Shown: positions 18,290-25,943 of the stretch, piece after piece
Layout: each line of letters starts with the position of its first letter
Numbering within the stretch: the first letter of the stretch is position 1
Assembly: GCF_036227485.1 (NCBI RefSeq)
Contig: NZ_CP109479.1
Coordinates: forward strand, 2,914,001-2,978,000
DNA length: 64,000 nucleotides
Reading direction: 5' to 3'
Source of the DNA: Streptomyces sp. NBC_01451
Lineage (GTDB): Bacteria > Actinomycetota > Actinomycetes > Streptomycetales > Streptomycetaceae
Program-made: the position numbers and the translations under genes
Notes under the pieces: model-generated
What the model was told of the DNA's origin: nothing
The model's input: the letters and a program-made list of their open reading frames with translations, nothing else
The model's database searches: none

Positions 18290-18724
18290 TCAGTACGCCA
18301 CGTCCGCCGCCAGGACCTTGGCCAACTCCTCGATCGTGGCCGGGGATTCACGCTGGAACGCGGCGATGTCCAGCCCGTCGTCGCCCATGACGGTCAGCAG
18401 CGCGCGTTCGCCGACGGCCAGGACGATGACGTGCCCGGAGCCGCACCGGGCGACCACCTCGCGCAGGGCGCCGACCTTCGCCTGCTCGGCGATACGACGG
18501 CTCACCCCGAGCGTCGCGGCGGCGAGCGCCGCGACCGACTCGGGGTGCACGGTGTCCGCGTCGGCCACGACGAGAAGGCCGTCCACCGTGGACAGAACGC
18601 TCTCCGAGACTCCCATCACCCGGTCCCGCAACGAGATCAGGATGTCGGTCAACTGGGAGGACTGGGCAGACTGGGGCGGCTCGGGACTGTCGCCGAGAGG
18701 GCTCGGAGGGCTCAGGGGACCCAT
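18290..18724 (-). CDS. Roadblock/LC7-like protein
   Basis: A 144-residue protein. After a Pro/Ser-rich start, residues about 25-140 follow the roadblock/LC7 fold pattern (VSESVLSTVDGLLVVADAD, then a long helix ESVAALAAATLGVSRRIAEQ, then strands VVARCGSGHVIVLAVGERALLTVM). Roadblock proteins bind and regulate small GTPases or act as dimeric scaffolds. AGGAG lies 8 bases before the ATG. It is one of three roadblock-like genes within 2.5 kb and follows the small acidic gene by 18 bases. No small GTPase gene is in the window, so its partner is unknown. Confidence 0.75.
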   Translation of the reverse strand: MGPLSPPSPLGDSPEPPQSAQSSQLTDILISLRDRVMGVSESVLSTVDGLLVVADADTVHPESVAALAAATLGVSRRIAEQAKVGALREVVARCGSGHVIVLAVGERALLTVMGDDGLDIAAFQRESPATIEELAKVLAADVAY

Positions 18725-18742
18725 GGGACGTACTCCTTGCGG

Positions 18743-19033
18743 TCAGTCGGGCTCGGGGAGAGCACGCAACGCATGGCGGACCCGCCGCAGCGTCTCGACA
18801 GAGGGTTGGTCGGCGGCCAGTTCTTCGGCCGAGGGGCCCAGCAGGGCCGGGTTCGCCGCACCCCGTACGGGAAGCGGCTTCCGTACGGGCAGAGGGGGTG
18901 TGCTCACGCCCGGGTCGTCGTGGTCCGCGATTCCCTCGTCGCGTCCCTCGTCGTTCCCGTCAGCGCTTCGGTCGGTGCTCCTGTCGGCACTTCGGTCGGT
19001 GCATGGGTCATCTCTTCCATCGTCCGCACTCAC
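18743..19033 (-). CDS. Small acidic low-complexity protein
   Basis: With the GTG at 19033, which overlaps the stop of the preceding gene (GTGA), the product has 96 residues. The N-terminal half is repetitive (TDRSADRSTDRSADG) and rich in Asp, Arg and Ser. The C-terminal 45 residues (LGPSAEELAADQPSVETL) look folded and helical. I do not recognise it. Translational coupling to the DUF4388-like gene and close spacing to the next roadblock gene argue that it is a real member of this operon. Confidence 0.55.
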   Translation of the reverse strand: MSADDGRDDPCTDRSADRSTDRSADGNDEGRDEGIADHDDPGVSTPPLPVRKPLPVRGAANPALLGPSAEELAADQPSVETLRRVRHALRALPEPD

Positions 19034-19839
19034 TTCCCCCCTTTCTCTCCGCCACGGGGCATACGCCTCGGCAGCGGCTCGGTTCTCGACGGCGGCGGGC
19101 CGGCGGCCGGCGTACGGCCAGGGGTGACACGTGGCGCCGTGCTGGGCCGGCCGCCGGGGACGGTCGGGGTCTCCCACCGGAGGAACCCGAGCGTCCGCAT
19201 GCGGATCAGGTCCAGCATCACGGCGTACAGCCCGCGCCCCAGCGCGAAGGCGATGTCACGGGCCGTACGGCGCCCGTTGACCTGGTTCAGAACGTCCTCG
19301 TGCCGACTGGACAGCGGCCCCTCCACAACCCCCACGCCCGGTACGGGGCGCACGCGGGCCAGCTCGCCCGGGGGTCCCCACAGGCGGATGAGCAGGGAGA
19401 TGCGCCGCGTGGTCTCGTCGGTCAGCTTCCGTGGCTCCAGGCCCGGCCGGACGACGAGTGACGGTTCCGGGTCGCTCAGCTCCCAGCTGCCCGGCGCGCC
19501 CAGCGACAGGGCGAAGGCCGCGTCGAACACGGCGGCCGTGCAGATGACTTCGAGTTCGGCGGCGCCCACCAGTCCGTCGGCGACCAGGCGTTCACCGAGC
19601 AGGTCCGCGTCGCGCTGTGCGGCGCACGCGGCGAGCCAGTCCTCGTCGCCGATCCGGCCCGAGGCGAGCAGGGCCGAGGTCGCGGTCGGCGCCCCCGGGG
19701 TCTCGATCGCGCCCACCAGGCCGTCGCGCAGGTGGAGCGTGCCGCCCGGGCTGCCCGCGACCCGTACCGTGCCGTTGAACCCCTCTTCGCGCAGCCCCTG
19801 CAGCAGCGCGGGCAGATTGCGTGCGGCGGACGCGCTCAT
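19030..19839 (-). CDS. DUF4388 (PATAN-like) domain protein
   Basis: A 269-residue protein. The N-terminal part (LPALLQGLREEGFNGTVRVAG, then GTLHLRDGLVGAIETPG) has the form of a DUF4388/PATAN domain, known from signalling proteins of bacteria that also carry roadblock proteins. A central helical domain follows (DVLNQVNGRRTARDIAFALGRG), and the tail is Pro/Arg-rich. No enzymatic motif is visible. It lies between two roadblock-like genes; its stop overlaps the start of the next gene. Role in a signalling complex is inferred from domain type and context. Confidence 0.7.
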   Translation of the reverse strand: MSASAARNLPALLQGLREEGFNGTVRVAGSPGGTLHLRDGLVGAIETPGAPTATSALLASGRIGDEDWLAACAAQRDADLLGERLVADGLVGAAELEVICTAAVFDAAFALSLGAPGSWELSDPEPSLVVRPGLEPRKLTDETTRRISLLIRLWGPPGELARVRPVPGVGVVEGPLSSRHEDVLNQVNGRRTARDIAFALGRGLYAVMLDLIRMRTLGFLRWETPTVPGGRPSTAPRVTPGRTPAAGPPPSRTEPLPRRMPRGGEKGGK

Positions 19840-19900
19840 GCATCCACCCGCGCTCTCGTGCCGCTCGTACGAGTGGGTCCGCCCACACCGGCCGGGCCTG

Positions 19901-20266
19901 TCATGCCAGCACCTCGCCCGCCAGGTCGCCCATGCTGCGTGCCGCGAGTGCGAGGTTGGCCCGCTCCCGGTCGAGTCCGGCCGTCAGCAGCAGCGGATCG
20001 CCGGCCGGGCGGCCCACCGTGACCAGGACCTGATGGCGTCGCACGCTGGTCGTGACGACGCTCTCCAGCTCGCCCTCGGCGCCCGCCCGGCCCAGCCGTT
20101 CGGCGACGAGGGCGGCGAACTCGCAGCTCTCCGAGCCGTCCCCGGCCTCGGCGATGTCCCCCGCCGCTCCGTAGGTGAGGCCGGTGACAGCGTCGACGAG
20201 GGCGACACCGGTGACGCCGGGGGAGTCGAGGAACCGGGCCAGCGAAGCCTCAACTGCCGTCGACAT
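19901..20266 (-). CDS. Roadblock/LC7-like protein (paralogue A)
   Basis: With the ATG at 20266 (GGGGGAA upstream) the product has 121 residues. Its core (GVTGVALVDAVTGLTYG, then ERANLALAARSMGDL) is clearly related to the divergent 121-residue protein at 20430-20795. It fits the roadblock/LC7 fold: strand, long helix, strands, helix. It begins the reverse-strand operon that runs through the DUF4388, small acidic and second roadblock genes, and possibly into the HD-GYP genes. Function is inferred only at the level of a dimeric regulatory protein. Confidence 0.72.
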   Translation of the reverse strand: MSTAVEASLARFLDSPGVTGVALVDAVTGLTYGAAGDIAEAGDGSESCEFAALVAERLGRAGAEGELESVVTTSVRRHQVLVTVGRPAGDPLLLTAGLDRERANLALAARSMGDLAGEVLA

Positions 20267-20314
20267 TTCGCCATTCCCCCTTCGCGTACGACCGCTGCAC
20301 AGTACTTTGAACGA

Positions 20315-20341
20315 CAACTTTCGTAACGCACACCAAAGTTG
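20315..20341. promoter_or_regulatory. Inverted repeat CAACTTT/AAAGTTG between divergent roadblock genes
   Basis: CAACTTT (20315-20321) and AAAGTTG (20335-20341) form a perfect inverted repeat in the 163-base gap between the divergent paralogues. The gap is AT-richer than its surroundings and must hold both promoters. A shared operator is a possibility. Confidence 0.4.
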
Positions 20342-20429
20342 ATGATTTGCGACCCACGGGTCGTCCGAGTTCGATCGTAGTTGCACGGACTGCGACCGGT
20401 CAGCATCACTGAGGAATTGGGGCAGCAGA

Positions 20430-20795
20430 ATGAACATCGAGACAGCGCTCAAGGAAGCCATGACCGTGGACGGAGCGCTCGGCGTGGCGCTCGTCGACTA
20501 CGACAGCGGCATGTCGCTCGGCACGCTCGGCGGCGGCCCCGGTCTGGACCTGGAGCTCGCGGCGGCGGGCAACACCGAGGTCGTACGGGCGAAGATGCGC
20601 ACGCTGGCCTCGCTGGACATGGACGACACCATCGAGGACATCCTCATCACGCTGGGCAAGCAGTACCACCTGATCCGGCCGCTGGCCAGCAGCAAGGGCG
20701 CGCTCTTCCTGTACATCGCGCTCGACCGGTCGCGCAGCAACCTGGCGCTGGCGCGGCACAGCCTGAAGAGGATCGAGAACGGCCTGGACGTCTGA
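20430..20795 (+). CDS. Roadblock/LC7-like protein (paralogue B)
   Basis: A 121-residue protein of the same length and design as the divergent gene at 19901-20266: GALGVALVDYDSGMSLG near the N-terminus and SRSNLALARHSLKRI near the C-terminus correspond to matching segments there. It is therefore likely a roadblock/LC7-fold paralogue. The ATG at 20430 has only a weak ribosome site (GGGGCAGCAGA). It is transcribed alone and ends at a hairpin shared with convergent rsrA. Confidence 0.72.
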   Translation: MNIETALKEAMTVDGALGVALVDYDSGMSLGTLGGGPGLDLELAAAGNTEVVRAKMRTLASLDMDDTIEDILITLGKQYHLIRPLASSKGALFLYIALDRSRSNLALARHSLKRIENGLDV

Positions 20796-20828
20796 GGTCC
20801 CAGGCACGAAAGGGAAGAAGAACGACGA

Positions 20829-20857
20829 TCGGCCCCGCGCGACAGCAGCGGGGCCGA
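20829..20857. terminator. Bidirectional hairpin between roadblock B and rsrA
   Basis: Perfect 10-bp stem TCGGCCCCGC/GCGGGGCCGA with a 9-base loop, placed between the stops of the two convergent genes. Confidence 0.7.
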
Positions 20858-20872
20858 CGACGTCCGGCGGTG

Positions 20873-21166
20873 TCAGCTCTCGGCAGCCACGTCGTGGTCG
20901 GGCACGGCCTGCCCGGAGCGGATCATGTCCAGCCGTCCCATGACCTTGGCGCGCAGGTCGGTCGGCACGTCGTCCTGACCGCAGCAGCGCTTGACGAGCT
21001 TCTTCACCGCCTGTTCGAGCCCGTACTTCTCCAGGCACGGAGAGCACTCCTCGAAGTGGACCTCGAACTTGGTGCAGTCCGAGTCCGGCATCTCCCGGTC
21101 GAGGAACTCGTAGAGATGATCGAGTACTTCACTGCAGTCCGTCTCGTGCGGCTCTCCGCAGCTCAT
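20873..21166 (-). CDS. rsrA: Zinc-binding redox-sensing anti-sigma factor RsrA
   Basis: A 97-residue anti-sigma factor of the ZAS family. Residues known to matter in S. coelicolor RsrA are at identical positions: Cys3, Cys11, Cys31, His37, Cys41, Cys44, Cys61 and Cys62, with the HxxxCxxC motif as HFEECSPC. In the reduced state it binds zinc and sequesters sigma-R; thiol oxidation forms disulfides, expels zinc and frees sigma-R. Its ATG overlaps the sigR stop (ATGA), securing equal production of both proteins. Confidence 0.96.
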
Positions 21167-21843
21167 GAGCCCGAGCCTTTCGCTTCGTTCGACTCTCCGG
21201 CACCGGCCGGGACCAGGCCACGGTCACGGGCGTAGTCCTCCAGCATGCCGCGCAGCTGACGGCGACCGCGGTGCAGCCGGGACATCACCGTACCGATGGG
21301 TGTCCCCATGATGTCCGCGATCTCCTTGTACGCAAAGCCCTCTACGTCCGCGAGATAGACCGCGATCCGGAATTCCTCCGGGATGGCCTGAAGCGCTTCC
21401 TTGACGTCGGAGTCGGGCAGGTGGTCGAGCGCCTGCGACTCGGCCGAGCGCAGACCGGTGGACATGTGCGACTCGGCACGCGCGAGCTGCCAGTCCTCGA
21501 TCTCCTCGGCGGCGCTGCGCTGGGGCTCGCGCTGCTTCTTGCGGTACGAGTTGATGAACGTGTTCGTGAGAATCCGGTACAGCCACGCCTTGAGGTTGGT
21601 GCCCTCACGGAACTGGTGGAAGGACGCGTACGCCTTGGCGTACGTCTCCTGCACCAGGTCCTCGGCGTCTGCCGGGTTGCGTGTCATGCGCAGCGCGGCG
21701 GAGTACATCTGGTCGAGGAATTCGAGCGCGTCCCGTTCGAAGCGCGCACTGCGCTCCGCGGTCGACTCACTCCTGCCCGGACCCTCGGGCTGCTCCGCCT
21801 GGCCGTGTTCGGTCCCTGCGTCGGTCCCAGTGACCGGACCCAC
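21163..21843 (-). CDS. sigR: ECF sigma factor sigma-R, regulator of the thiol-oxidative stress response
   Basis: From the GTG at 21843 the product has 226 residues with the ECF regions 2 ([32 protein letters not shown]) and 4 ([28 protein letters not shown]). Sigma-R directs transcription of thioredoxin, mycothiol and other thiol-protection genes. The frame continues upstream for exactly 55 codons to an ATG at 22008. That matches the known longer unstable isoform sigma-R-prime, made from the stress-induced upstream promoter. The GTG has a GGAGG placed unusually close to it. Confidence 0.95.
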
Positions 21844-22008
21844 CTCCTCCAGTGCCGTGGTAGGACCGAAACCGATCCCACTCGAATCGGAGGATAGACG
21901 AACATCGTGTCCGCCCGCCGCCCGAATAGGGGCGGTCTTCGTCGCGTGCAGCACCGTCCAGTCCAGGTCAGCGCTGCTGCGACGATTCGGGCAGATGGTC
22001 GAACCCAT
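21844..22008 (-). other. sigR: 55-codon N-terminal extension giving the sigma-R-prime isoform
   Basis: An ATG at 22008 ([12 protein letters not shown]) opens 55 codons in frame with sigR. In S. coelicolor a 55-residue extension marks the isoform degraded by ClpP-dependent proteolysis, which gives rapid shut-off of the response. The length is preserved here exactly, and the sigma-R promoter lies just upstream. Confidence 0.8.
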
Positions 22009-22066
22009 GCGGCGGACTTCCTCTCGTACGGACGGTCACCACACGCTCGTGGTGTCTGATCCGCAC

Positions 22067-22093
22067 AACATCGGTCCGCCGCCCGGCATTCCC
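22067..22093 (-). promoter_or_regulatory. Sigma-R-dependent promoter of sigR (sigRp2)
   Basis: On the reverse strand GGGAAT (22088-22093) and GTT (22067-22069) are 18 bases apart, the sigma-R consensus. Transcription would start about 50 bases before the sigma-R-prime ATG, giving the known positive autoregulation. Confidence 0.85.
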
Positions 22094-22098
22094 GGCCC

Positions 22099-22794
22099 TC
22101 ACCCGAGTGACGCGGTCCACTCCACGACCCGCCCGGTGATCACCGCAAGCGCCTCCTCCTGCCCAATGGGTGCCCGTTTCGGCACGACGAAACCATGATC
22201 GCCGTACGGGACCTCCACCAGCTCGTGCTCCCCCGGCGGGAACTCGGCCGGTTTCCCGAACGGATCGTTGCCGCCCTGGACGACCAGGGTGGGCACCCCG
22301 GCCCCGAGCAGTTCGGCGGCCCGCGACTTCTCGGGCCGGCCCGGCGGGTGCAGCGGGAAGGAGAGCGCGAGCACGGCCACGGCGCCCAGTTCCCCGGCCG
22401 TACGACAGGCCACGCGGGCCCCGGCGCTCCGCCCGCCCGCGATCACCGGCAGCCCGGGCCTCGCGAGCGCGGGCCAGCTGCCCCGCCACCCCACGTCCAG
22501 CGTCCCCGGCGCGGGCGCCACCTTCTTCCCGGCCACCCGCCAGGGCTGCTCGACGAGCGCCACGGTGACGCCGTGCGCGGGCAGCTCCCCGGCGAGCGCC
22601 TGGAGGTCCCGCGCCTCGATGCCCCCGCCGGCGCCATGGCTGACGGCGAGGACGAACCGGGCCCGCGCGGCCGGACGCCAGGTGATGCGGGCGGTGCCCG
22701 CGTCGGTCTCGACAGTCTCGACGACCCCGGTGGCCTCAGCGACCTCCGTCGTCTCAGTGGCCTCGGTGGTCTCGGTGGGTTTCTTGGTGCTCAC
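22099..22794 (-). CDS. Alpha/beta-hydrolase of the KANL3/Tex30 type
   Basis: A 231-residue protein with an alpha/beta-hydrolase layout: oxyanion-type SHGAGGG, nucleophile elbow GGRSAGAR, acid in QGGNDPFG and histidine in YGDHGF. This combination matches the KANL3/Tex30-like (dienelactone hydrolase-related) family, whose substrate is unknown. The first 25 residues are a Thr/Glu/Val-rich repeat (TETTEATETTEVAEA) encoded by imperfect tandem DNA and probably disordered. It begins one base after the SRAP stop and ends just before the sigR promoter. Confidence 0.78.
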   Translation of the reverse strand: MSTKKPTETTEATETTEVAEATGVVETVETDAGTARITWRPAARARFVLAVSHGAGGGIEARDLQALAGELPAHGVTVALVEQPWRVAGKKVAPAPGTLDVGWRGSWPALARPGLPVIAGGRSAGARVACRTAGELGAVAVLALSFPLHPPGRPEKSRAAELLGAGVPTLVVQGGNDPFGKPAEFPPGEHELVEVPYGDHGFVVPKRAPIGQEEALAVITGRVVEWTASLG

Positions 22795-22795
22795 G

Positions 22796-23650
22796 TCAGA
22801 AGAGTGTGCCCTCCTCGGGCCCCTCCAGCTCGGTCAGCAGCTCCGGTCCGTTGTTGCGGACGTTGCTCACGGCCGTGGAGACGGGGAACGCGCGCAGCAG
22901 CCCGCCCGGCGGCGGCGCGAGCAGTCCGCGCAGGTCGTCCACGTCGGTGCGGGCCGGGTCGAGCCAGGCGTCCCAGTGGTCGGGGGTGAGCATCAGGGGC
23001 ATCCGGGGGTGGATGTCGGCCAGGGCGCGCGGGCCCTCGGCGGGAGCCGCCGCGAGCGGGGTGGTCTCGGCCTCGGTGGTGATGACCGAGCAGGTCACCC
23101 ACCAGGCCAGGGCGTGGTCGTCGGGCAGGGTCCGGTCCCGCCAGAACTCGTACAGGCCCGCCATCGCGAAGACCGACCCGTCGGCGGGCGTCACGAAGTA
23201 CGGCTGCTTCCGTGGCCGCTTCTTCTTCCCCTCGACCTCCAGTTCCCGCTCGCCGGCCGCGGTGACCCACTCGTAGTAGCCATCGGCGGGCAGGATGCAG
23301 CGCCGGGTGGTGAAGGCACGCCGGAACGAGGGCTTCTCGTGGACAGTCTCCGCGCGCGCGTTGATCATCCGGGCACCGCCCTCGGGGGTTTTGGCCCAGG
23401 ACGGGACGAGCCCCCATTTCAGCTTCCGCAGCTGCCGAACCGGATCCGGATCGTCGGCGTCCTTGAGAGGACGGTCGAGGACCGCGTAGACCTCTTTGGT
23501 CGGGGCCACGTTGTAGTCAGGGGCGAATGTCTCCTCGGGCTCCCTCCCCCAGTGGCTCGAATCCCCTCGCCCTGGGGGGACCCCCATCTCGACCTCAAAG
23601 ATTCCTGCGAGATCCTCGGGCGCACGACTCGCTGCATACCTACCGCACAT
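22796..23650 (-). CDS. SRAP-family protein (YedK/HMCES-like abasic-site DNA-protein crosslinker)
   Basis: SRAP proteins attach covalently to abasic sites in single-stranded DNA through Cys2. The ATG at 23650 is chosen because it yields Met-Cys-Gly-Arg-Tyr, so that removal of Met exposes the catalytic cysteine; a GTG three codons upstream would bury it. Other family residues are visible: NVAPT, INARAETV, RRCILPADGYYEW, and the histidine in IHPRMPLML. The product has 284 residues. An unusual segment (MGVPPGRGDSSHWGRE, about residues 23-38) is encoded by a GC-rich palindromic repeat and seems inserted relative to relatives I remember. Confidence 0.88.
   Translation of the reverse strand: MCGRYAASRAPEDLAGIFEVEMGVPPGRGDSSHWGREPEETFAPDYNVAPTKEVYAVLDRPLKDADDPDPVRQLRKLKWGLVPSWAKTPEGGARMINARAETVHEKPSFRRAFTTRRCILPADGYYEWVTAAGERELEVEGKKKRPRKQPYFVTPADGSVFAMAGLYEFWRDRTLPDDHALAWWVTCSVITTEAETTPLAAAPAEGPRALADIHPRMPLMLTPDHWDAWLDPARTDVDDLRGLLAPPPGGLLRAFPVSTAVSNVRNNGPELLTELEGPEEGTLF
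23540..23587 (-). repeat. GGGGGTCCCCCC-type palindromic repeat inside the SRAP gene
   Basis: On the reverse strand the segment begins GATGGGGGTCCCCCC and ends CACTGGGGGAGGGAG. These are the ends of a repeat frequent between Streptomyces genes; a second copy lies at 24486-24521. Here it is read through in frame as part of the SRAP coding sequence. Confidence 0.6.
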
Positions 23651-23700
23651 ACGTGCCACACTGCCAGATTCGAAGCGACGCTAGGGAGCCTCCGCAGACA

Positions 23701-24423
23701 ATGGACAGCACCGCATCCACCTCGCTGGCCGGCCTCTGGGACGAGATATTCGGCAGCCAGCCCGACCCCGACCTGTGGGTGGTGTTCGCGACCATGGTGG
23801 CCGCACTCGCCGTGATCGTCCCGCATCCGCTGTGGCGCCTCTCCCGCAACGCGATCACCATCGCGCACGAGGGCGGCCACGGTCTGGTCGCGCTGCTGAC
23901 CGGCCGCACCCTCACCGGCATCCGCCTGCACTCCGACACCAGCGGCCTCACGGTCAGCCGGGGCAAGCCGCACGGCCTGGGCATGATCCTGACGGCCGCC
24001 TTCGGCTACACCGCTCCCCCACTGCTCGGCCTCGGCGGCGCCGCGCTCCTCGCCGCCGGCCACATCACGGCCCTCCTGTGGCTGGCGACGGTGCTGCTGG
24101 TGGCGATGCTGGTGATGATCCGCAACGCGTACGGCGCCCTCACGGTGTTCGTCTCCGGCGGCACCTTCGTGGCGGTGTCCTGGCTCACCGGCCCCCAGAT
24201 CCAGGCGGCGTTCGCCTACGCGGTGGTGTGGTTCCTGCTGCTGGGCGGAGTCCGCCCGGCCTTCGAGCTCCAGGCCAAGCGCCGCAGGGGCGGAGCGGGC
24301 GACTCGGACGCGGACCAGCTGTCCCGGCTGACGCATGTACCGGCGGGGCTGTGGCTGTTCCTGTTCCACGCGGTGAGCCTGTGCTCGCTGATCGGCGGGG
24401 GGCGCTGGCTGCTGGAGGTGTGA
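23701..24423 (+). CDS. M50-type (site-2-protease-like) membrane metalloprotease
   Basis: A 240-residue protein with about six membrane helices. The zinc motif HEGGH (in ITIAHEGGHGLVALLTGR) lies within a helix near residue 60, as expected for M50B intramembrane proteases. The partner aspartate motif is replaced by the region MIRNAYGALTVFVSGG, where Asn follows Arg; whether it still supplies the third ligand is unclear. Members of this group in actinobacteria have no known substrate. The gene is divergent from SRAP with a 50-base gap, so their promoters overlap. Confidence 0.8.
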   Translation: MDSTASTSLAGLWDEIFGSQPDPDLWVVFATMVAALAVIVPHPLWRLSRNAITIAHEGGHGLVALLTGRTLTGIRLHSDTSGLTVSRGKPHGLGMILTAAFGYTAPPLLGLGGAALLAAGHITALLWLATVLLVAMLVMIRNAYGALTVFVSGGTFVAVSWLTGPQIQAAFAYAVVWFLLLGGVRPAFELQAKRRRGGAGDSDADQLSRLTHVPAGLWLFLFHAVSLCSLIGGGRWLLEV

Positions 24424-24447
24424 ACACACCCCGCAGGGGCGGTGTTC

Positions 24448-24552
24448 AGGGGCGCGGGGCCGTATCTGTTCGCTGTTCCGCCGCGATGGGGGTCCCCCCG
24501 CTTGAGCGAAGCCGAGAGTGGGCAGCGACCAGCCACAACGGCGCAGCACCCG
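24448..24552 (+). repeat. Composite intergenic repeat (family 1 with nested GGGGGTCCCCCC element)
   Basis: The left end (GGGGCGCGGGGC) and right end (GCGACCAGCCACAACGG) are those of the family 1 repeat. A GATGGGGGTCCCCCCGCTTG...GAGAGTGGG element (24486-24521) is lodged between them. The repeat occupies the gap between the M50 protease stop and aroA. Confidence 0.6.
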
Positions 24553-24580
24553 AATAACGGCCGCCCACTAAAGTAAACCT

Positions 24581-25927
24581 ATGGCCCCGAACCCCGCAGA
24601 CCCCGCCCTCTGGCCCGCCCCGCACGCGAGCGGAGCCGTCCACTCGACGGTCCACGTGCCCGGGTCCAAGTCCGTCACCAACCGCGCCCTCGTCCTCGCG
24701 GCCCTCGCCTCGGAGCCCGGCTGGCTGCGCCGCCCCCTCCGCTCCCGGGACACCCTGCTGATGGCCGGCGCCCTGCGGACGATGGGCGTGGGTATCGAGG
24801 AGACGGTGTCGTCGAGTTCGTCCGTCGCGGGGGCCCCCGACGGTTCCGGCTCCGGCGAGGCCTGGCGCGTGATCCCGTCCGGTCTGCACGGCCCCGCCAC
24901 GGTCGACGTCGGCAACGCCGGCACGGTGATGCGCTTCCTGCCGCCGGTCGCCGCCCTCGCCGACGGCCCCATCCGCTTCGACGGCGACCCGCGTTCGTAC
25001 GAGCGTCCGCTCCACGGCGTGATCGACGGCCTGCGCGCCCTCGGCGCCCGCATCGACGACGACGGCCGCGGCGCGCTCCCCCTGACGGTGCACGGCAGCG
25101 GCGCCCTGGACGGCGGCCCGGTGTCGATCGACGCGTCCTCGTCGTCGCAGTTCGTGAGCGCCCTGCTGCTCTCCGCCCCGCGCTTCAACCAGGGCGTGGA
25201 GGTCCGTCACACGGGTGCGACCCTGCCCTCCCTCCCCCACATCCGGATGACCGTCGACATGCTGCGCGCGGTCGGCGCCCAGGTGGACACCCCGGAGTCG
25301 GGCGGCGAGCCGGACGTCTGGCGGGTCACGCCGGGCGCGCTGCTCGGCCGTGACCTGACCGTCGAGCCGGACCTCTCCAACGCCCAGCCGTTCCTGGCGG
25401 CGGCCCTGGTGACCGGCGGCAAGGTGACGATCCCCGACTGGCCGGCCCGCACCACCCAGCCCGGCGACCGGCTCCGCGAGATCTTCACGGCGATGGGCGG
25501 CTCCTGCGAACTCACCGACTACGGGCTGGAGTTCACGGGCTCCGGGGCGATCCACGGCATCGACGTGGATTTGAGCGAGGTCGGCGAGCTGACCCCGGGC
25601 ATCGCGGCGGTCGCGGCCCTCGCGGACTCCCCCTCCACCCTCACCGGGGTGGCCCATCTGCGCCTCCACGAGACGGACCGCCTGGCGGCCCTGACCAAGG
25701 AGATCAACGAACTCGGCGGTGACGTGACCGAGACGGCCGACGGCCTGCACATCCGCCCGCGCCCGCTGCACGGCGGCATCTTCCACACGTACGAGGACCA
25801 CCGCATGGCGACGGCCGGCGCGATCATCGGCCTGGCGGTGAAGGGCGTACGGATCGAGAACGTGGCGACGACGGCGAAGACCCTCCCGGACTTCCCCGAA
25901 CTGTGGACCGGAATGCTCGGGAACTGA
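24581..25927 (+). CDS. aroA: 3-phosphoshikimate 1-carboxyvinyltransferase (EPSP synthase)
   Basis: The 448-residue enzyme joins phosphoenolpyruvate to shikimate-3-phosphate in aromatic amino acid synthesis. Family motifs are present: [10 protein letters not shown] (substrate binding) near residue 27, [12 protein letters not shown], and [11 protein letters not shown] and EDHRMA near the C-terminus. A Ser/Gly-rich insertion ([17 protein letters not shown]) around residue 75 is a local loop. The ATG at 24581 has no visible ribosome site, so the mRNA may be leaderless or have a very short leader. rsgA follows 16 bases later on the same strand. Confidence 0.94.
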   Translation: MAPNPADPALWPAPHASGAVHSTVHVPGSKSVTNRALVLAALASEPGWLRRPLRSRDTLLMAGALRTMGVGIEETVSSSSSVAGAPDGSGSGEAWRVIPSGLHGPATVDVGNAGTVMRFLPPVAALADGPIRFDGDPRSYERPLHGVIDGLRALGARIDDDGRGALPLTVHGSGALDGGPVSIDASSSSQFVSALLLSAPRFNQGVEVRHTGATLPSLPHIRMTVDMLRAVGAQVDTPESGGEPDVWRVTPGALLGRDLTVEPDLSNAQPFLAAALVTGGKVTIPDWPARTTQPGDRLREIFTAMGGSCELTDYGLEFTGSGAIHGIDVDLSEVGELTPGIAAVAALADSPSTLTGVAHLRLHETDRLAALTKEINELGGDVTETADGLHIRPRPLHGGIFHTYEDHRMATAGAIIGLAVKGVRIENVATTAKTLPDFPELWTGMLGN

Positions 25928-25943
25928 CGGGCGGACCTGGATC

